A program made the position numbers and the translations under genes. From Tahibacter aquaticus (lineage in GTDB: Bacteria; Pseudomonadota; Gammaproteobacteria; Xanthomonadales; Rhodanobacteraceae): a stretch of DNA of 64,000 nt. Where the stretch lies: contig NZ_SNZH01000010.1 of NCBI RefSeq assembly GCF_004363655.1, positions 1 to 64,000 of the forward strand. Direction: 5' to 3'. A model generated the notes under the pieces. The model was not told the DNA's origin and did no database searches. It worked only from the letters and a program-made list of their open reading frames with translations. Numbering within the stretch: position 1 is the stretch's first letter; every line of letters begins with the position of its first letter. This document shows, in pieces, positions 7,957 through 16,220 of this stretch.

Positions 7957-8982
7957 ATGAATAGCGGCGTCAGCGACGTTTCCGTTCTCGTCACGGGCGG
8001 CCTGGGCTATCTGGGCAGCTGGATGCTGATTGCCTTGCTGCGCCAGGGTTACCGGGTGCGCGCGTCGCTGCGCGATCTGGCCCAGGAGAAACAACTGCGC
8101 GCAACGCTGGCGCCGTTTACCACCTCGCTGCACCGCCTGAGTTTTCATCGCGCCAGCCTGCTGCGCGACGAAGGCTGGGACAGCGCGATGCAGCAGTGCC
8201 AGTTCGTCGTGCATACCGCCGCGCCAGTGCGGCGGGGCGACTACCGGCCGCAGGACATCATTGCGCCGACGCGCCAGGCCACCTTGCGCATACTGCGTGC
8301 GGCACGGCGTGCCGGCGTGCGCCGCCTGGTACTGACCTCGTCGGCGCAGGCAGCGCTGCCGCCGCCGCAGGGCGCAGCAATCAGCGACGAAACGCAGTGG
8401 ACCGGCCTGGACGACACAGGCACCAGCGATACGGTCCGCGCCAAGACCCTGGCCGAGCAGGATGCCTGGACCTTCGTGCGCACACACGGCGGGCCGGAAC
8501 TGGTCACGGTGCTTCCTGCCTTCATTCAAGGCCCGGTCGTCAGCGCCGACTATTCCGCGTCGATAGGCCTGGCCGCGCGCATTCTGCGCGGCAAGATGCC
8601 GCTGCTGCCGCGGCTGGGTTTTTGCCTTGTCGACGTGCGCGACCTGGTGGACCTGCATCTGCGCGCGATGACTCATCGCGACGCGGCGAACCAGCGCTTC
8701 ATCGCCGCCGGCGAGTTTCTCTGGATGCAGGATATTGCCGCGGCCTATCGCGACGCGTTTCCCGAGCGCGCCGCGACCATCTCGCTGCGTAGCGCACCCG
8801 ATGCCTTGGTCCGGCTGCTCGCGCTGTTCAGCGGCGAACTGCGCCAGGCGGTCACCAGCCTGGGCCAGCGGCGCGAGTTCAGCTCGGCCAAGGCCGAGCG
8901 GATGCTCGACTGGCGTCCGCGCCCGGCACGGGAGTCGCTGATCGAAGGCGCCTTGAGCCTGTTGCACAAGGGCCTGGCCTAG
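7957..8982 (+). CDS. NAD(P)-dependent epimerase/dihydroflavonol-4-reductase-like protein
   Basis: A 341-residue extended short-chain dehydrogenase. The Rossmann motif TGGLGYLGSW lies near residue 14 and the catalytic-Ser strand LTSSAQAAL is present. The helix that normally holds YxxxK reads TVRAKTLAEQDAW: the Lys and the following TLAE are conserved, but the catalytic Tyr position is Thr. The protein may therefore be a weak or non-reducing relative, or use another residue. The stop codon TAG lies inside a REP-like repeat. Substrate unknown. Confidence 0.8.
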   Translation: MNSGVSDVSVLVTGGLGYLGSWMLIALLRQGYRVRASLRDLAQEKQLRATLAPFTTSLHRLSFHRASLLRDEGWDSAMQQCQFVVHTAAPVRRGDYRPQDIIAPTRQATLRILRAARRAGVRRLVLTSSAQAALPPPQGAAISDETQWTGLDDTGTSDTVRAKTLAEQDAWTFVRTHGGPELVTVLPAFIQGPVVSADYSASIGLAARILRGKMPLLPRLGFCLVDVRDLVDLHLRAMTHRDAANQRFIAAGEFLWMQDIAAAYRDAFPERAATISLRSAPDALVRLLALFSGELRQAVTSLGQRREFSSAKAERMLDWRPRPARESLIEGALSLLHKGLA

Positions 8983-9010
8983 GGCGCGATGAGCAACGCG
9001 AACTGCGCCG
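8980..9010. repeat. REP-like dispersed repeat, copy 2 (inverted)
   Basis: TAGGGCGCGATGAGC... at 8980-9010 is a diverged, inverted copy of the 31-base repeat. Its first three bases form the stop codon of the preceding reductase gene, so insertion or spread of the repeat may have set that protein's C-terminus. Confidence 0.6.
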
Positions 9011-9075
9011 CTGGTCTGGCGCAATGCCGACCCAGGCGTCGGCCGTTACGGGTTAGCGGCAGAAAACGCCGGCAC

Positions 9076-9258
9076 TCAGGTCACCTGTCGCAGCTTCGCG
9101 CGTTCTTTCCTGACCAGGGCTTCGTTCAGCCGGATAAATTCACGCAGCAGCTCGTTGCCGGGATCGCTGGCCAGTTCGGCACGGGCGCAGCAGACATAGG
9201 TTTCCAGGCGCTGGATGGCGCGGATTTCGGCCAGGGTTTCGCGAGCCTCGGCGTGCAT
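9076..9258 (-). CDS. Small hypothetical protein, helical
   Basis: A 60-residue acidic and helical protein beginning MHAEARETLAEIRAIQRLE and ending ALVRKERAKLRQVT. It has two Cys residues side by side (YVCCARAEL). The start follows a clear ACGAGGAAC ribosome binding site, which supports a real gene despite its size; a much longer in-frame extension has no coding character. No family recognised. Confidence 0.55.
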   Translation of the reverse strand: MHAEARETLAEIRAIQRLETYVCCARAELASDPGNELLREFIRLNEALVRKERAKLRQVT

Positions 9259-9497
9259 GTCGGTTCCTCGTAAGCATCCGCAGCCGCCAGTGGCTGCGCC
9301 AGCCCCAAACGATGGCGGCAATGGCGCGGGGTTGCATGCGCTGGCGTCTGGCAGGCACCTAGGAAATTTCCGAGATGTCGTTGCGGGCGTTTCCGAGCCC
9401 GGCGTACGCTGCACGGACAGGGCGGATATGCGCCTTGCCCGCGCCAGCACCGCCAGCCGTGTCCGCTGCATCGCCGCGCTGCGCGGCGGCGCTTTGC

Positions 9498-10622
9498 TTA
9501 CGCCTTGGGCGTCAGCTTCAGCAGGCGCCCGCCGGTACCGTTCATCTGATCTTCCAGCAGCCATATCGCACCGTCAGGCCCCTGCTCCACTTCGCGGATG
9601 CGCACACCCATGTCGTAGCGCGCGGCCTCCTTGACCGTGCTGCCGTCGAACTCGACGCGTACCAGCGCCTTGCTCGACAGGCCGGCGATCAGGCCGTCGC
9701 CCTTCCAGTCGGGAAGCTGGCTGCCGGAATAGATGATGAAGCCGCCGGGCGAGATCACCGGCGTCCAGCTCAGCGCCGGCGCGTGGAATTCGGGCCGGGT
9801 GTGGTGGTCGGGAATATCCTTGCCGTCGTAGTGGTCGCCATTGGATACAATGGGATAACCGTAATTGTGGCCACGCTCGACGCGATTCAGCTCGTCGCCG
9901 CCCTTGGGCCCCATCTCGATATTCCACAGCTGGCCCTTGGCATCGAAGGCAATGCCCAGCGGATTGCGATGACCCAGGCTCCAGACCTGGGCGGCAACGC
10001 CACCCTGCTCGGCGAAGGGATTGTCCTTGGGCAGGGAGCCGTCGTCGTTGAGGCGCACGATCTTGCCCAGGTTCGATTTCATGTCCTGGGCCGGATCGAA
10101 ATGCTGGCGTTCGCCCGAGCTGATGAACAGATGGCCGTCGGGTGCGAAGGCAATGCGGTGGCCGTAATGGCCGCGGCCGTCGAGCTTGGGTTCCTGGCGC
10201 CAGATGACCTTGCTGTCCGACAGCGCGCCGCCGCCCTTGTCGTCCAGGCTCAGCCGGGCCCGTGCCACGGCCGCGCCACGCTTGTCGCCCTCGCCCGCTT
10301 CCGCATAACTGAAATAGATGAAACCGTTGTCGGCGAATTTCGGATGCGGCACCACGTCGCCGAAGCCGCCCTGGCCGCCGTAGTCGACGGCCGGCGTGCC
10401 GCTGATCTCGCCGATCTTGCCGTCCTGGGTGACGAGCTTGAGCTTGCCTTTCTTCTCGCTGACGAGCATGCGCCCGTCGGGCAGGAAGGCGATGGCCCAG
10501 GGTTCGGCCAGCTTGGCCACCGGCCTGGCCTCGAACGGCGGCGGCGAAGCGGCCGGGGGCTGTGCCAGGGCGCTGGCCGAAACGGCCGCGAGCGCGGCAG
10601 CGAGCAGGGTTTTGCTGAGCAT
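9498..10622 (-). CDS. PQQ-dependent sugar dehydrogenase (soluble aldose dehydrogenase type)
   Basis: A 374-residue periplasmic enzyme with a signal peptide (cleavage near ASALAQ, residue 21). The six-bladed propeller family oxidises aldose sugars using PQQ. Visible signatures include AEPWAIAFLPDGRMLV, the catalytic-His region GRGHYGHRIAFAPDG, SLGHRNPLGIAFD and EMGPKGGDELN. It resembles the E. coli Asd/YliI group in length. No PQQ biosynthesis genes lie in the window. A clear start follows at MLSKTLL. Confidence 0.88.
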   Translation of the reverse strand: MLSKTLLAAALAAVSASALAQPPAASPPPFEARPVAKLAEPWAIAFLPDGRMLVSEKKGKLKLVTQDGKIGEISGTPAVDYGGQGGFGDVVPHPKFADNGFIYFSYAEAGEGDKRGAAVARARLSLDDKGGGALSDSKVIWRQEPKLDGRGHYGHRIAFAPDGHLFISSGERQHFDPAQDMKSNLGKIVRLNDDGSLPKDNPFAEQGGVAAQVWSLGHRNPLGIAFDAKGQLWNIEMGPKGGDELNRVERGHNYGYPIVSNGDHYDGKDIPDHHTRPEFHAPALSWTPVISPGGFIIYSGSQLPDWKGDGLIAGLSSKALVRVEFDGSTVKEAARYDMGVRIREVEQGPDGAIWLLEDQMNGTGGRLLKLTPKA

Positions 10623-10719
10623 GAGGGTCTCCAGGGATCGGCACCGCGGGCTGCGCGGCAAAACACAGTCGTTTATGCCTGAACCGGCGGCAAGAAAATG
10701 TCTGCGGCGGCGCAGCCCG

Positions 10720-11733
10720 CTAGGCGCGCCAGACCTGTCGCGCCAGGCGCAGCCAGTTGCCGCCGAGCACGGCCGCGAGCTGGTCGTCGCTGAAGCCGCG
10801 CGCAAGCAGGATGTCGGCCAGTTCGGGCAGCTGCTCCGGCTCGACCATGCGCATGCCGGCGCCGTAGCCCAGGTGCGGCGGGAAGATCTCCGGATGGGCC
10901 AGCACGTACTCGTCGACTTCTTCCTTGTCGAAGGTGTAGTCCAGACCCAGGCCGACATGTTCCACGCCCACCAGGTCGGCGACGTACAGCACGTGCCGCG
11001 CCAGCGCCGCCGAGGATGCATCGTTGTCGCCGAGGAAGATGCCGATGCCGTTGATGCCGATCACGCCGCCGCGAGCGGCGCAGGCGCGGATCAGGTCATC
11101 GGGAATATTGCGCGGATGGTCGCGCAGCGCGCGCGGATTGGAATGCGAGAAGATCACCGGTGTCGGCGAGGCATCGATGGCCTCGCGTGCCGTGCGATAG
11201 CCGGTATGCGAGCAGCAGGCCAGCATGCCGACCCTGGCCATTTCCTGCAGCAGCTGCCGGCCGAAATCGGACAGGCCTGCATCCTCGTCCTGGCAGCCGC
11301 CGCCGGCGAGGTTGTTCTGGTTGTAGGCCAGCAGCATCCAGCGCACGCCCAGGTCGTAGTAGAGCTGCACCAGGCTGAGCTGGTCGTCGATGGCGCGCGC
11401 GCCTTCGATGTCAAAGCCGATGGCGAGCTTGCCTTCGCTGCGGGCAAGCGCGATGTCCTCGACCGTGGCGATCAGGCGGTAGCGGTCGGCATGGCGCGCA
11501 AACCAGTCGCGCAGGCTGGCCAGCATGCGCACATGTTCCTCGATGCTGTGCTGGCCGAAACCGACATTGACGATGACCACGTCGGCGCCGACCGCGCGAT
11601 GACGTTCCAGTTGCGGCAGGAAACGCTCGTCGCCGGGCCGCAGCGGCAGGCAGGCGTGGTTGTCCCAGACGAGGTGGCGCGCAAGCAGTTCCCGCGCGCG
11701 CGGACTTGCAACAGCAGAGGCAATGGCATTCAT
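10720..11733 (-). CDS. Membrane dipeptidase family (peptidase M19) protein
   Basis: A 337-residue zinc hydrolase of the renal dipeptidase family, which cuts dipeptides, often D-amino-acid-containing ones. Zinc and active-site elements are visible as DIEGARAI (bridging Glu), CSHTGYRT and FSHSNPRAL (His ligands) and GLGLDYTFD (Asp). The first metal motif, normally H-x-D, reads DNHACLPL, so the Asp position is Cys. No signal peptide is apparent, so it is probably cytosolic. It lies downstream of nothing obvious and is divergent from the protease at 11860. Confidence 0.82.
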   Translation of the reverse strand: MNAIASAVASPRARELLARHLVWDNHACLPLRPGDERFLPQLERHRAVGADVVIVNVGFGQHSIEEHVRMLASLRDWFARHADRYRLIATVEDIALARSEGKLAIGFDIEGARAIDDQLSLVQLYYDLGVRWMLLAYNQNNLAGGGCQDEDAGLSDFGRQLLQEMARVGMLACCSHTGYRTAREAIDASPTPVIFSHSNPRALRDHPRNIPDDLIRACAARGGVIGINGIGIFLGDNDASSAALARHVLYVADLVGVEHVGLGLDYTFDKEEVDEYVLAHPEIFPPHLGYGAGMRMVEPEQLPELADILLARGFSDDQLAAVLGGNWLRLARQVWRA

Positions 11734-11859
11734 CCGCCTAGCCTAGCCGCTATGGCGCAGGACTGGCATCGTGCGCTGCGCAATGACGTGCCGGCCTGCG
11801 GCCAACGCAAGCGCCATTGCCGCTACCATCGCCGCTTTGCCAACGCGGGAGAGCAGGCA

Positions 11860-12684
11860 GTGGCGCTACGCAATTGGCTGTGGCTTCTGGCCGCGCTGGC
11901 CGTGCTGCCGGCGAACGCCATCGTGATCCGCGCCGACATCGCCGATGCCGACTATCGCGCAGATGCCAGCGAATTGCCGGCCCTGGCCGACCTGCCCGGG
12001 GAAGGCCATGGCGTGCTGATTGCACCGCACTGGGTGCTGACCGCGGCGCATGCGGTGCAGGGGCAGACCTTGCGCGAGGTACGCATCGGCCGCAAGGCGC
12101 GCGCGGTGGCTGCCGTGATCGTGCATCCTGACTTTCGCGCCGCACCGCCGGAACTGCAGCAGGGCGACGCGGCACCGCTGCTCGCGCTGTTGAAAATCTC
12201 GGCGGATATTGCATTGGTCCGCCTGCAGCAGCCGGTCAACGACATCGCGCCGCTGGTGCTGTATCGCGGCAGCGACGAAGCCGGCCAGGTGGCTCGCCTG
12301 TACGGCAAGGGCGCCAGCGGCAATGGCGCCAGCGGACAGGACGCGGCCGCGTCGCATCGCGGCGAGCTGCGCCGTGCAGACAATCGCCTGCTCGACAGCG
12401 ACGGCCATTGGCTGCGCCTGCGCTTTGACGCACCGCCCGCCGCCGAACCGCGCGAAGGCATGCAGGGCAACGGCGACAGCGGCGGCCCGCTGCTGCTGCG
12501 CCACGGCGGAAGATGGCAGGTCGCCGGCCTGATGTCCTGGCAATCCTGGCAGGGCGACCTGAGCGGATTTCGCGGTGGGCTCTACGGCACTACCGCTTAC
12601 GCCGTGCGCGTATCCGCGTTTGCCGGCTGGATAGACGCGACTCTCGCCGCAGACACTGTGCAGAAACGCCGGCCGGCGCGCTGA
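11860..12684 (+). CDS. Secreted trypsin-like serine protease (S1 family)
   Basis: A 274-residue chymotrypsin-fold protease. A signal peptide (LRNWLWLLAALAVLPANA) leads into VIRADIADADYR, and the catalytic triad is complete: His in LTAAHAV, Asp in SADIALVRL and Ser in GNGDSGGPLLL. The C-terminus has GLMSWQSWQGDL and the closing amphipathic helix AFAGWIDATL. The start is a GTG 12 bases after CGGGAGAG. It is probably exported to the periplasm or outside; specificity is not predictable here. Confidence 0.85.
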   Translation: MALRNWLWLLAALAVLPANAIVIRADIADADYRADASELPALADLPGEGHGVLIAPHWVLTAAHAVQGQTLREVRIGRKARAVAAVIVHPDFRAAPPELQQGDAAPLLALLKISADIALVRLQQPVNDIAPLVLYRGSDEAGQVARLYGKGASGNGASGQDAAASHRGELRRADNRLLDSDGHWLRLRFDAPPAAEPREGMQGNGDSGGPLLLRHGGRWQVAGLMSWQSWQGDLSGFRGGLYGTTAYAVRVSAFAGWIDATLAADTVQKRRPAR

Positions 12685-12771
12685 ACCGTTGCGGTTCTTG
12701 CGCTAATGCTGGCACCGCCACGCGGCGCGCGGTGCATTCGCTATGGTTCGCGGCGACTCTCCGGGGCTGCC

Positions 12772-13263
12772 ATGAACGACCGCCATTCGCCGCTGCGCAC
12801 CATCTTTCTCGCCGGTACCGTCAGCGCGACGATCGACATCGTCTACGCCTGCTCTTTCCACTATTTCAACAGTGGAACTTCGCCGTTGCGGATACTGCAG
12901 GCGATCGCTTCGGGCATCCTCGGCCCGGCGGCGTTCGACGGCGGCAACGCCAGCGCCGCGCTGGGCCTGGCCGCGCACTACTTCATCCTGATCGTCGCGG
13001 CCGGCCTGTATTACGCCGTCAGCCAGCGCCTGCCGCTGTTGCTCGATCGTGCCTATGCCTGCGGCCTGCTGTTCGGCGGCGGCATCTGGCTGACCATGAA
13101 CTACATCGTATTGCCGCTGTCGGCCGCACCTGCGTTCAAGGGCGGCTCGGCCTTGGGCTTCTGGAGCAATCTCGCCGTGCACGTGTTGTTGCTGGGACCG
13201 GCGATTGCCCTGGTCCTGCGCCGCCACCGGCGGCGCGATTCGGCGGTAACGCTGCGCCGCTAG
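12772..13263 (+). CDS. Uncharacterised four-helix inner-membrane protein
   Basis: A 163-residue protein with about four membrane helices (FLAGTVSATIDIVYAC, AALGLAAHYFILIVAAGLYY, ACGLLFGGGIWLTMNYIVLPLS, NLAVHVLLLGPAIALVL) and an Arg-rich tail. The block ILQAIASGILGPAAFDGG followed by helix 2 is a pattern I associate with a widespread unnamed membrane family. Function unknown. The start at MNDRHS fits the membrane topology; the upstream in-frame ATG gives an unlikely Arg-rich extension. Confidence 0.7.
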   Translation: MNDRHSPLRTIFLAGTVSATIDIVYACSFHYFNSGTSPLRILQAIASGILGPAAFDGGNASAALGLAAHYFILIVAAGLYYAVSQRLPLLLDRAYACGLLFGGGIWLTMNYIVLPLSAAPAFKGGSALGFWSNLAVHVLLLGPAIALVLRRHRRRDSAVTLRR

Positions 13264-13270
13264 CGGCATC

Positions 13271-13352
13271 CGGCGCAATTCGCGTCGCTCATCGCGCCCT
13301 ACCAAAGCACAGGGGTTTCCGTAGGGTGCGATGAGCGCAGCGAATTGCACCG
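13271..13352. repeat. Inverted pair of REP-like repeats between convergent genes
   Basis: Copies 3 (13271-13303) and 4 (13321-13352) face each other and together form a long hairpin with a 17-base loop. They lie exactly between two convergent genes, so the pair could act as a bidirectional terminator or mRNA stabiliser, as REP/BIME units do. Confidence 0.7.
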
Positions 13353-13357
13353 TCGCA

Positions 13358-14248
13358 CTAAACGTCCCTGGCGAACATTTTTACCACACTGGAAAAATCC
13401 AGTCCGCCGTTGCCGGCGCTGCTGTTCATGGCGTAGAGATTGCGCGCCAGCTCGCCCAGGGGAATCGACGCGCCCACGCGCATCGCGGCTTCGGCGGCCA
13501 GGCCCAGGTCTTTCAGCATGAGGTCGTTGCCGAAGCCGCCGCTGTAGCCGCGCGAGGCCGGCGCATTCGGCAGCACGCCGGGCCAGGGGTTGCAGACTTC
13601 CGTCGCCCAGCTGCGGCTGGTGCTGACGGCCATCATCTGCGACAGCACGGCCGCATCCAGGCCATGGGCGACGCCGAGCGCAATCGCTTCGCCGGTGACA
13701 GCCATGATCGCGCCCAGGGCCATGTTGTTGCACAGCTTGGCCACCTGCCCCGCACCGCTGGCGCCGACGTGGAAGATGTTCCTGCCCATGGCCTGCAGCA
13801 GTGGCCGCGCGCGTTCCAGCGCCTCGGTTTCGCCGCCGACGATAAAGGTCAGCGTACCCGCCGCCGCGCCGGCAGTGCCGCCGGATACCGGGGCATCGAT
13901 CATCTGCAGGCCGCGCTGTTGTGCCGCGGCCGCGACAGCCTGCGCGCTGGCCGGCGCGATGGTGCTGCAGTCGATGATCAACGCATCTGCGGCAATCAGC
14001 GCGAGCACGCCCTGCTCGCCCAGGTACAGCGCTTCGACATGACGGCTGGCCGGCAGCATGGAGATGACGACTTCCGCTTCGGCGACGGCATCTGCTGCCG
14101 ATGCCGCAGCAACGGCGCCTGCGCCAACGGCCGCCTGCACGGCCGCCGCAGAAAGATCGAAGGCCTGTACGGCATGGCCGGCCTTGAGCAGATTGGCCGC
14201 CATGGGCCCGCCCATGTTGCCCAGGCCGATAAATGCGACGCGACTCAT
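13358..14248 (-). CDS. mmsB: 3-hydroxyisobutyrate dehydrogenase
   Basis: A 296-residue NAD+-dependent enzyme that oxidises 3-hydroxyisobutyrate to methylmalonate semialdehyde in valine breakdown. The N-terminal Rossmann motif is FIGLGNMGGPMAANLLKAGH; the substrate-binding DAPVSGGTAGAAAGTLTFIVGG and the catalytic-Lys helix GQVAKLCNNM are intact. It is the last gene of the five-gene valine operon, its ATG overlapping the hydrolase stop by 4 bases (14245-14248). The longer in-frame upstream ATG falls inside the hydrolase gene and is not used. Confidence 0.93.
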   Translation of the reverse strand: MSRVAFIGLGNMGGPMAANLLKAGHAVQAFDLSAAAVQAAVGAGAVAAASAADAVAEAEVVISMLPASRHVEALYLGEQGVLALIAADALIIDCSTIAPASAQAVAAAAQQRGLQMIDAPVSGGTAGAAAGTLTFIVGGETEALERARPLLQAMGRNIFHVGASGAGQVAKLCNNMALGAIMAVTGEAIALGVAHGLDAAVLSQMMAVSTSRSWATEVCNPWPGVLPNAPASRGYSGGFGNDLMLKDLGLAAEAAMRVGASIPLGELARNLYAMNSSAGNGGLDFSSVVKMFARDV

Positions 14249-15429
14249 GCGGAATGCTCCGTGGTGTGGCCCAGTCCGGCCAGCGGATGCTCGTGCGCCG
14301 GCCAGGGTGCGTGAAAGAACGGCTCTACCCAGGCGGCGCTGGCCAGCGCCAGCGTGGCCGGGTTCCACTGTGGATTTTTATCTTTGTCGATCAGCAGGGC
14401 GCGTATGCCCTCGGCAAAATCGCCGTGCGCCGCGCAATGCAGCGAGACGGTGTATTCGAGGCGGAAGGTATCGGCCAGCGACAGTTGCGCGGCACGCTGC
14501 TGCAAGGCGAAGCCCAGCCGCGCCGAACCGGGTGAGCCGGCGGCCAGTGTCTTCTGCGCGGTCTGCAGCCAGGCGTCGTCGCCAGGCAGCGCGGCAATCG
14601 CCGCGACCAGTGCGGGCAGGTCGTCGCTCGGCAAGGCCTGCAGCAAGGCCGCATGCTGCTGCAGCGGTCCCGGTGCGGCGGCTTGCGCGAACGTGGCCAG
14701 CACATCGTGCAGCAGCTGTGCATCGGCCTGCGCCGCGCCGCTCCAGCGCTGCTCGCCCAGGCGTGCATAGACCGCCGCGCGCTGCGCTTCCGGCACGAAG
14801 ACGTCGGCCAGGCCGGCGTAGATCGCATCGCCCGCGTTCAACGGTGCACCCGTCAGGGCCAGAAACAGCCCGGCGCTGCCGGGTACGCGAGGGAGCAGCC
14901 AGCTGCCGGCGACATCGGGATACAGGCCGATGCCGATTTCCGGAAACGCCAGGCGCGAGCGCTCGCTGACCACGCGCCGGCCGGCGCCGGCCATGAGTCC
15001 GATACCGCCGCCCATGACGATGCCGTGGCCCCAGCACAGCAGCGGCTTGGGATAGGTATGGATGCGATAGTCGAGGCGGTATTCCGTAGTAAAGAAATCC
15101 ACCGCGTAGCTATTGTTGCGAATGTCGCCGGCGCCACCGGCGACGTAGTCGCGCATGCCGCGATACAGGCCGTGCAGATCGCCACCGGCGCAGAAGGCTT
15201 TCTCGCCGGCCCCTTGCAGCACAACCAGGGCAACGCCGGCATCGCCGGCCCAGGCGGCCAGCTGCGCGTCGAGCAATTGCGCCATCGCCAGCGACAGGCC
15301 ATTCAGGCTGGCCGGTGCGTTCAGCGTGGCTACGCCGATGCGCTTGCCGCCTGCGCTGGGCCACTCGTCGAACAGGACCGGCGATGCCGTCGGGCCACTG
15401 GCAGCATCGCTTGCAGCAGCGGCGCTCAT
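14245..15429 (-). CDS. 3-hydroxyisobutyryl-CoA hydrolase-type enoyl-CoA hydratase/isomerase family protein
   Basis: A 394-residue crotonase-fold enzyme. Length and motifs (EKAFCAGGDLHGLY, GHGIVMGGGIGLM, PEIGIGLYPDVAGSW) match 3-hydroxyisobutyryl-CoA hydrolase, which releases free 3-hydroxyisobutyrate so MmsB can oxidise it. Crotonase-like residues fill about 20-220, and the extra C-terminal 150 residues are typical of the hydrolase. The start at 15429 overlaps the preceding stop by 4 bases (ATGA); an ATG four codons upstream is possible. Position in the operon supports the call. Confidence 0.9.
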   Translation of the reverse strand: MSAAAASDAASGPTASPVLFDEWPSAGGKRIGVATLNAPASLNGLSLAMAQLLDAQLAAWAGDAGVALVVLQGAGEKAFCAGGDLHGLYRGMRDYVAGGAGDIRNNSYAVDFFTTEYRLDYRIHTYPKPLLCWGHGIVMGGGIGLMAGAGRRVVSERSRLAFPEIGIGLYPDVAGSWLLPRVPGSAGLFLALTGAPLNAGDAIYAGLADVFVPEAQRAAVYARLGEQRWSGAAQADAQLLHDVLATFAQAAAPGPLQQHAALLQALPSDDLPALVAAIAALPGDDAWLQTAQKTLAAGSPGSARLGFALQQRAAQLSLADTFRLEYTVSLHCAAHGDFAEGIRALLIDKDKNPQWNPATLALASAAWVEPFFHAPWPAHEHPLAGLGHTTEHSA

Positions 15430-16220
15430 GCATTGCTCCATTGCGGCGCGCGCTTCTGCAGAAAGGCATTCACGCCTTCGGCCTGGTCAGCGCTGTCGAA
15501 CAGATCGACGAAGGCTTCGCGCTCGCGCACCAGGGCGCTGGCGTGGGTCTGCGTGCGCGTTGCCTGCAGCAGTGCCTTGCAGGCGGCGACGCTGGTCGGG
15601 CTCTGCTTCTCAGCCTGTTTGGCCCATTCGATCGCGCGAGCCTTGGCCGTGCCTTTGGGCACCACTTCCTCGACCAGGCCGATGCGCAAGGCCGTTGCCG
15701 CATCGATGCGTTCGCCCAGCAGGATCATGCGCTTGGCCCAGCCCTCGCCAACCAGGCGCGGCAGGTTCTGCGTACCGCCGGCGCAGGGCAGCAGCCCTAC
15801 CGTGGCTTCGGGCAGGGCCAGCTGGGCCTGCTCCTCGGCGATGCGCAGATCGCAGGCCAACGCACATTCCAGTCCGCCGCCCATGGCATAGCCGTTGATC
15901 GCGGCAATGCTCAGGCCACGGAACGCACTCAGTGTTTCGAAGGCTTCGCCGAAGCGGCGCGCGGCATCGCGGGCCAGTGCCTTGTCACCGTCGGCAAACT
16001 GTTTCAGGTCGGCACCGGCGGAAAAGAATTTCTCGCCTTCGCCGACGATGACCAGGGCATAGACATCGCGCCGGGCATCCAGGTCGCGCACCAGCGTGCG
16101 CAGCGCGGCCAGGCTGTCGCGGGTCCAGGTATTGGCCGGCGGATTGCTCAGGGTGACGACGGCAGTATGCCCGTCGACGGCCAGCTGCAGGCCGCTATAG
16201 GGCGTGGACGCAGAACTCAT
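15426..16220 (-). CDS. Enoyl-CoA hydratase (methacrylyl-CoA hydration step)
   Basis: A 264-residue crotonase. Both active-site glutamates are visible, in GGGLECALACD and in PEATVGLLPCAGGTQNLPR. In this operon it most likely hydrates methacrylyl-CoA to 3-hydroxyisobutyryl-CoA. It overlaps the acyl-CoA dehydrogenase stop and the hydrolase start by 4 bases each, so all three are translationally coupled. Paralogues act in fatty acid oxidation; neighbours decide the assignment here. Confidence 0.9.
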   Translation of the reverse strand: MSSASTPYSGLQLAVDGHTAVVTLSNPPANTWTRDSLAALRTLVRDLDARRDVYALVIVGEGEKFFSAGADLKQFADGDKALARDAARRFGEAFETLSAFRGLSIAAINGYAMGGGLECALACDLRIAEEQAQLALPEATVGLLPCAGGTQNLPRLVGEGWAKRMILLGERIDAATALRIGLVEEVVPKGTAKARAIEWAKQAEKQSPTSVAACKALLQATRTQTHASALVREREAFVDLFDSADQAEGVNAFLQKRAPQWSNA

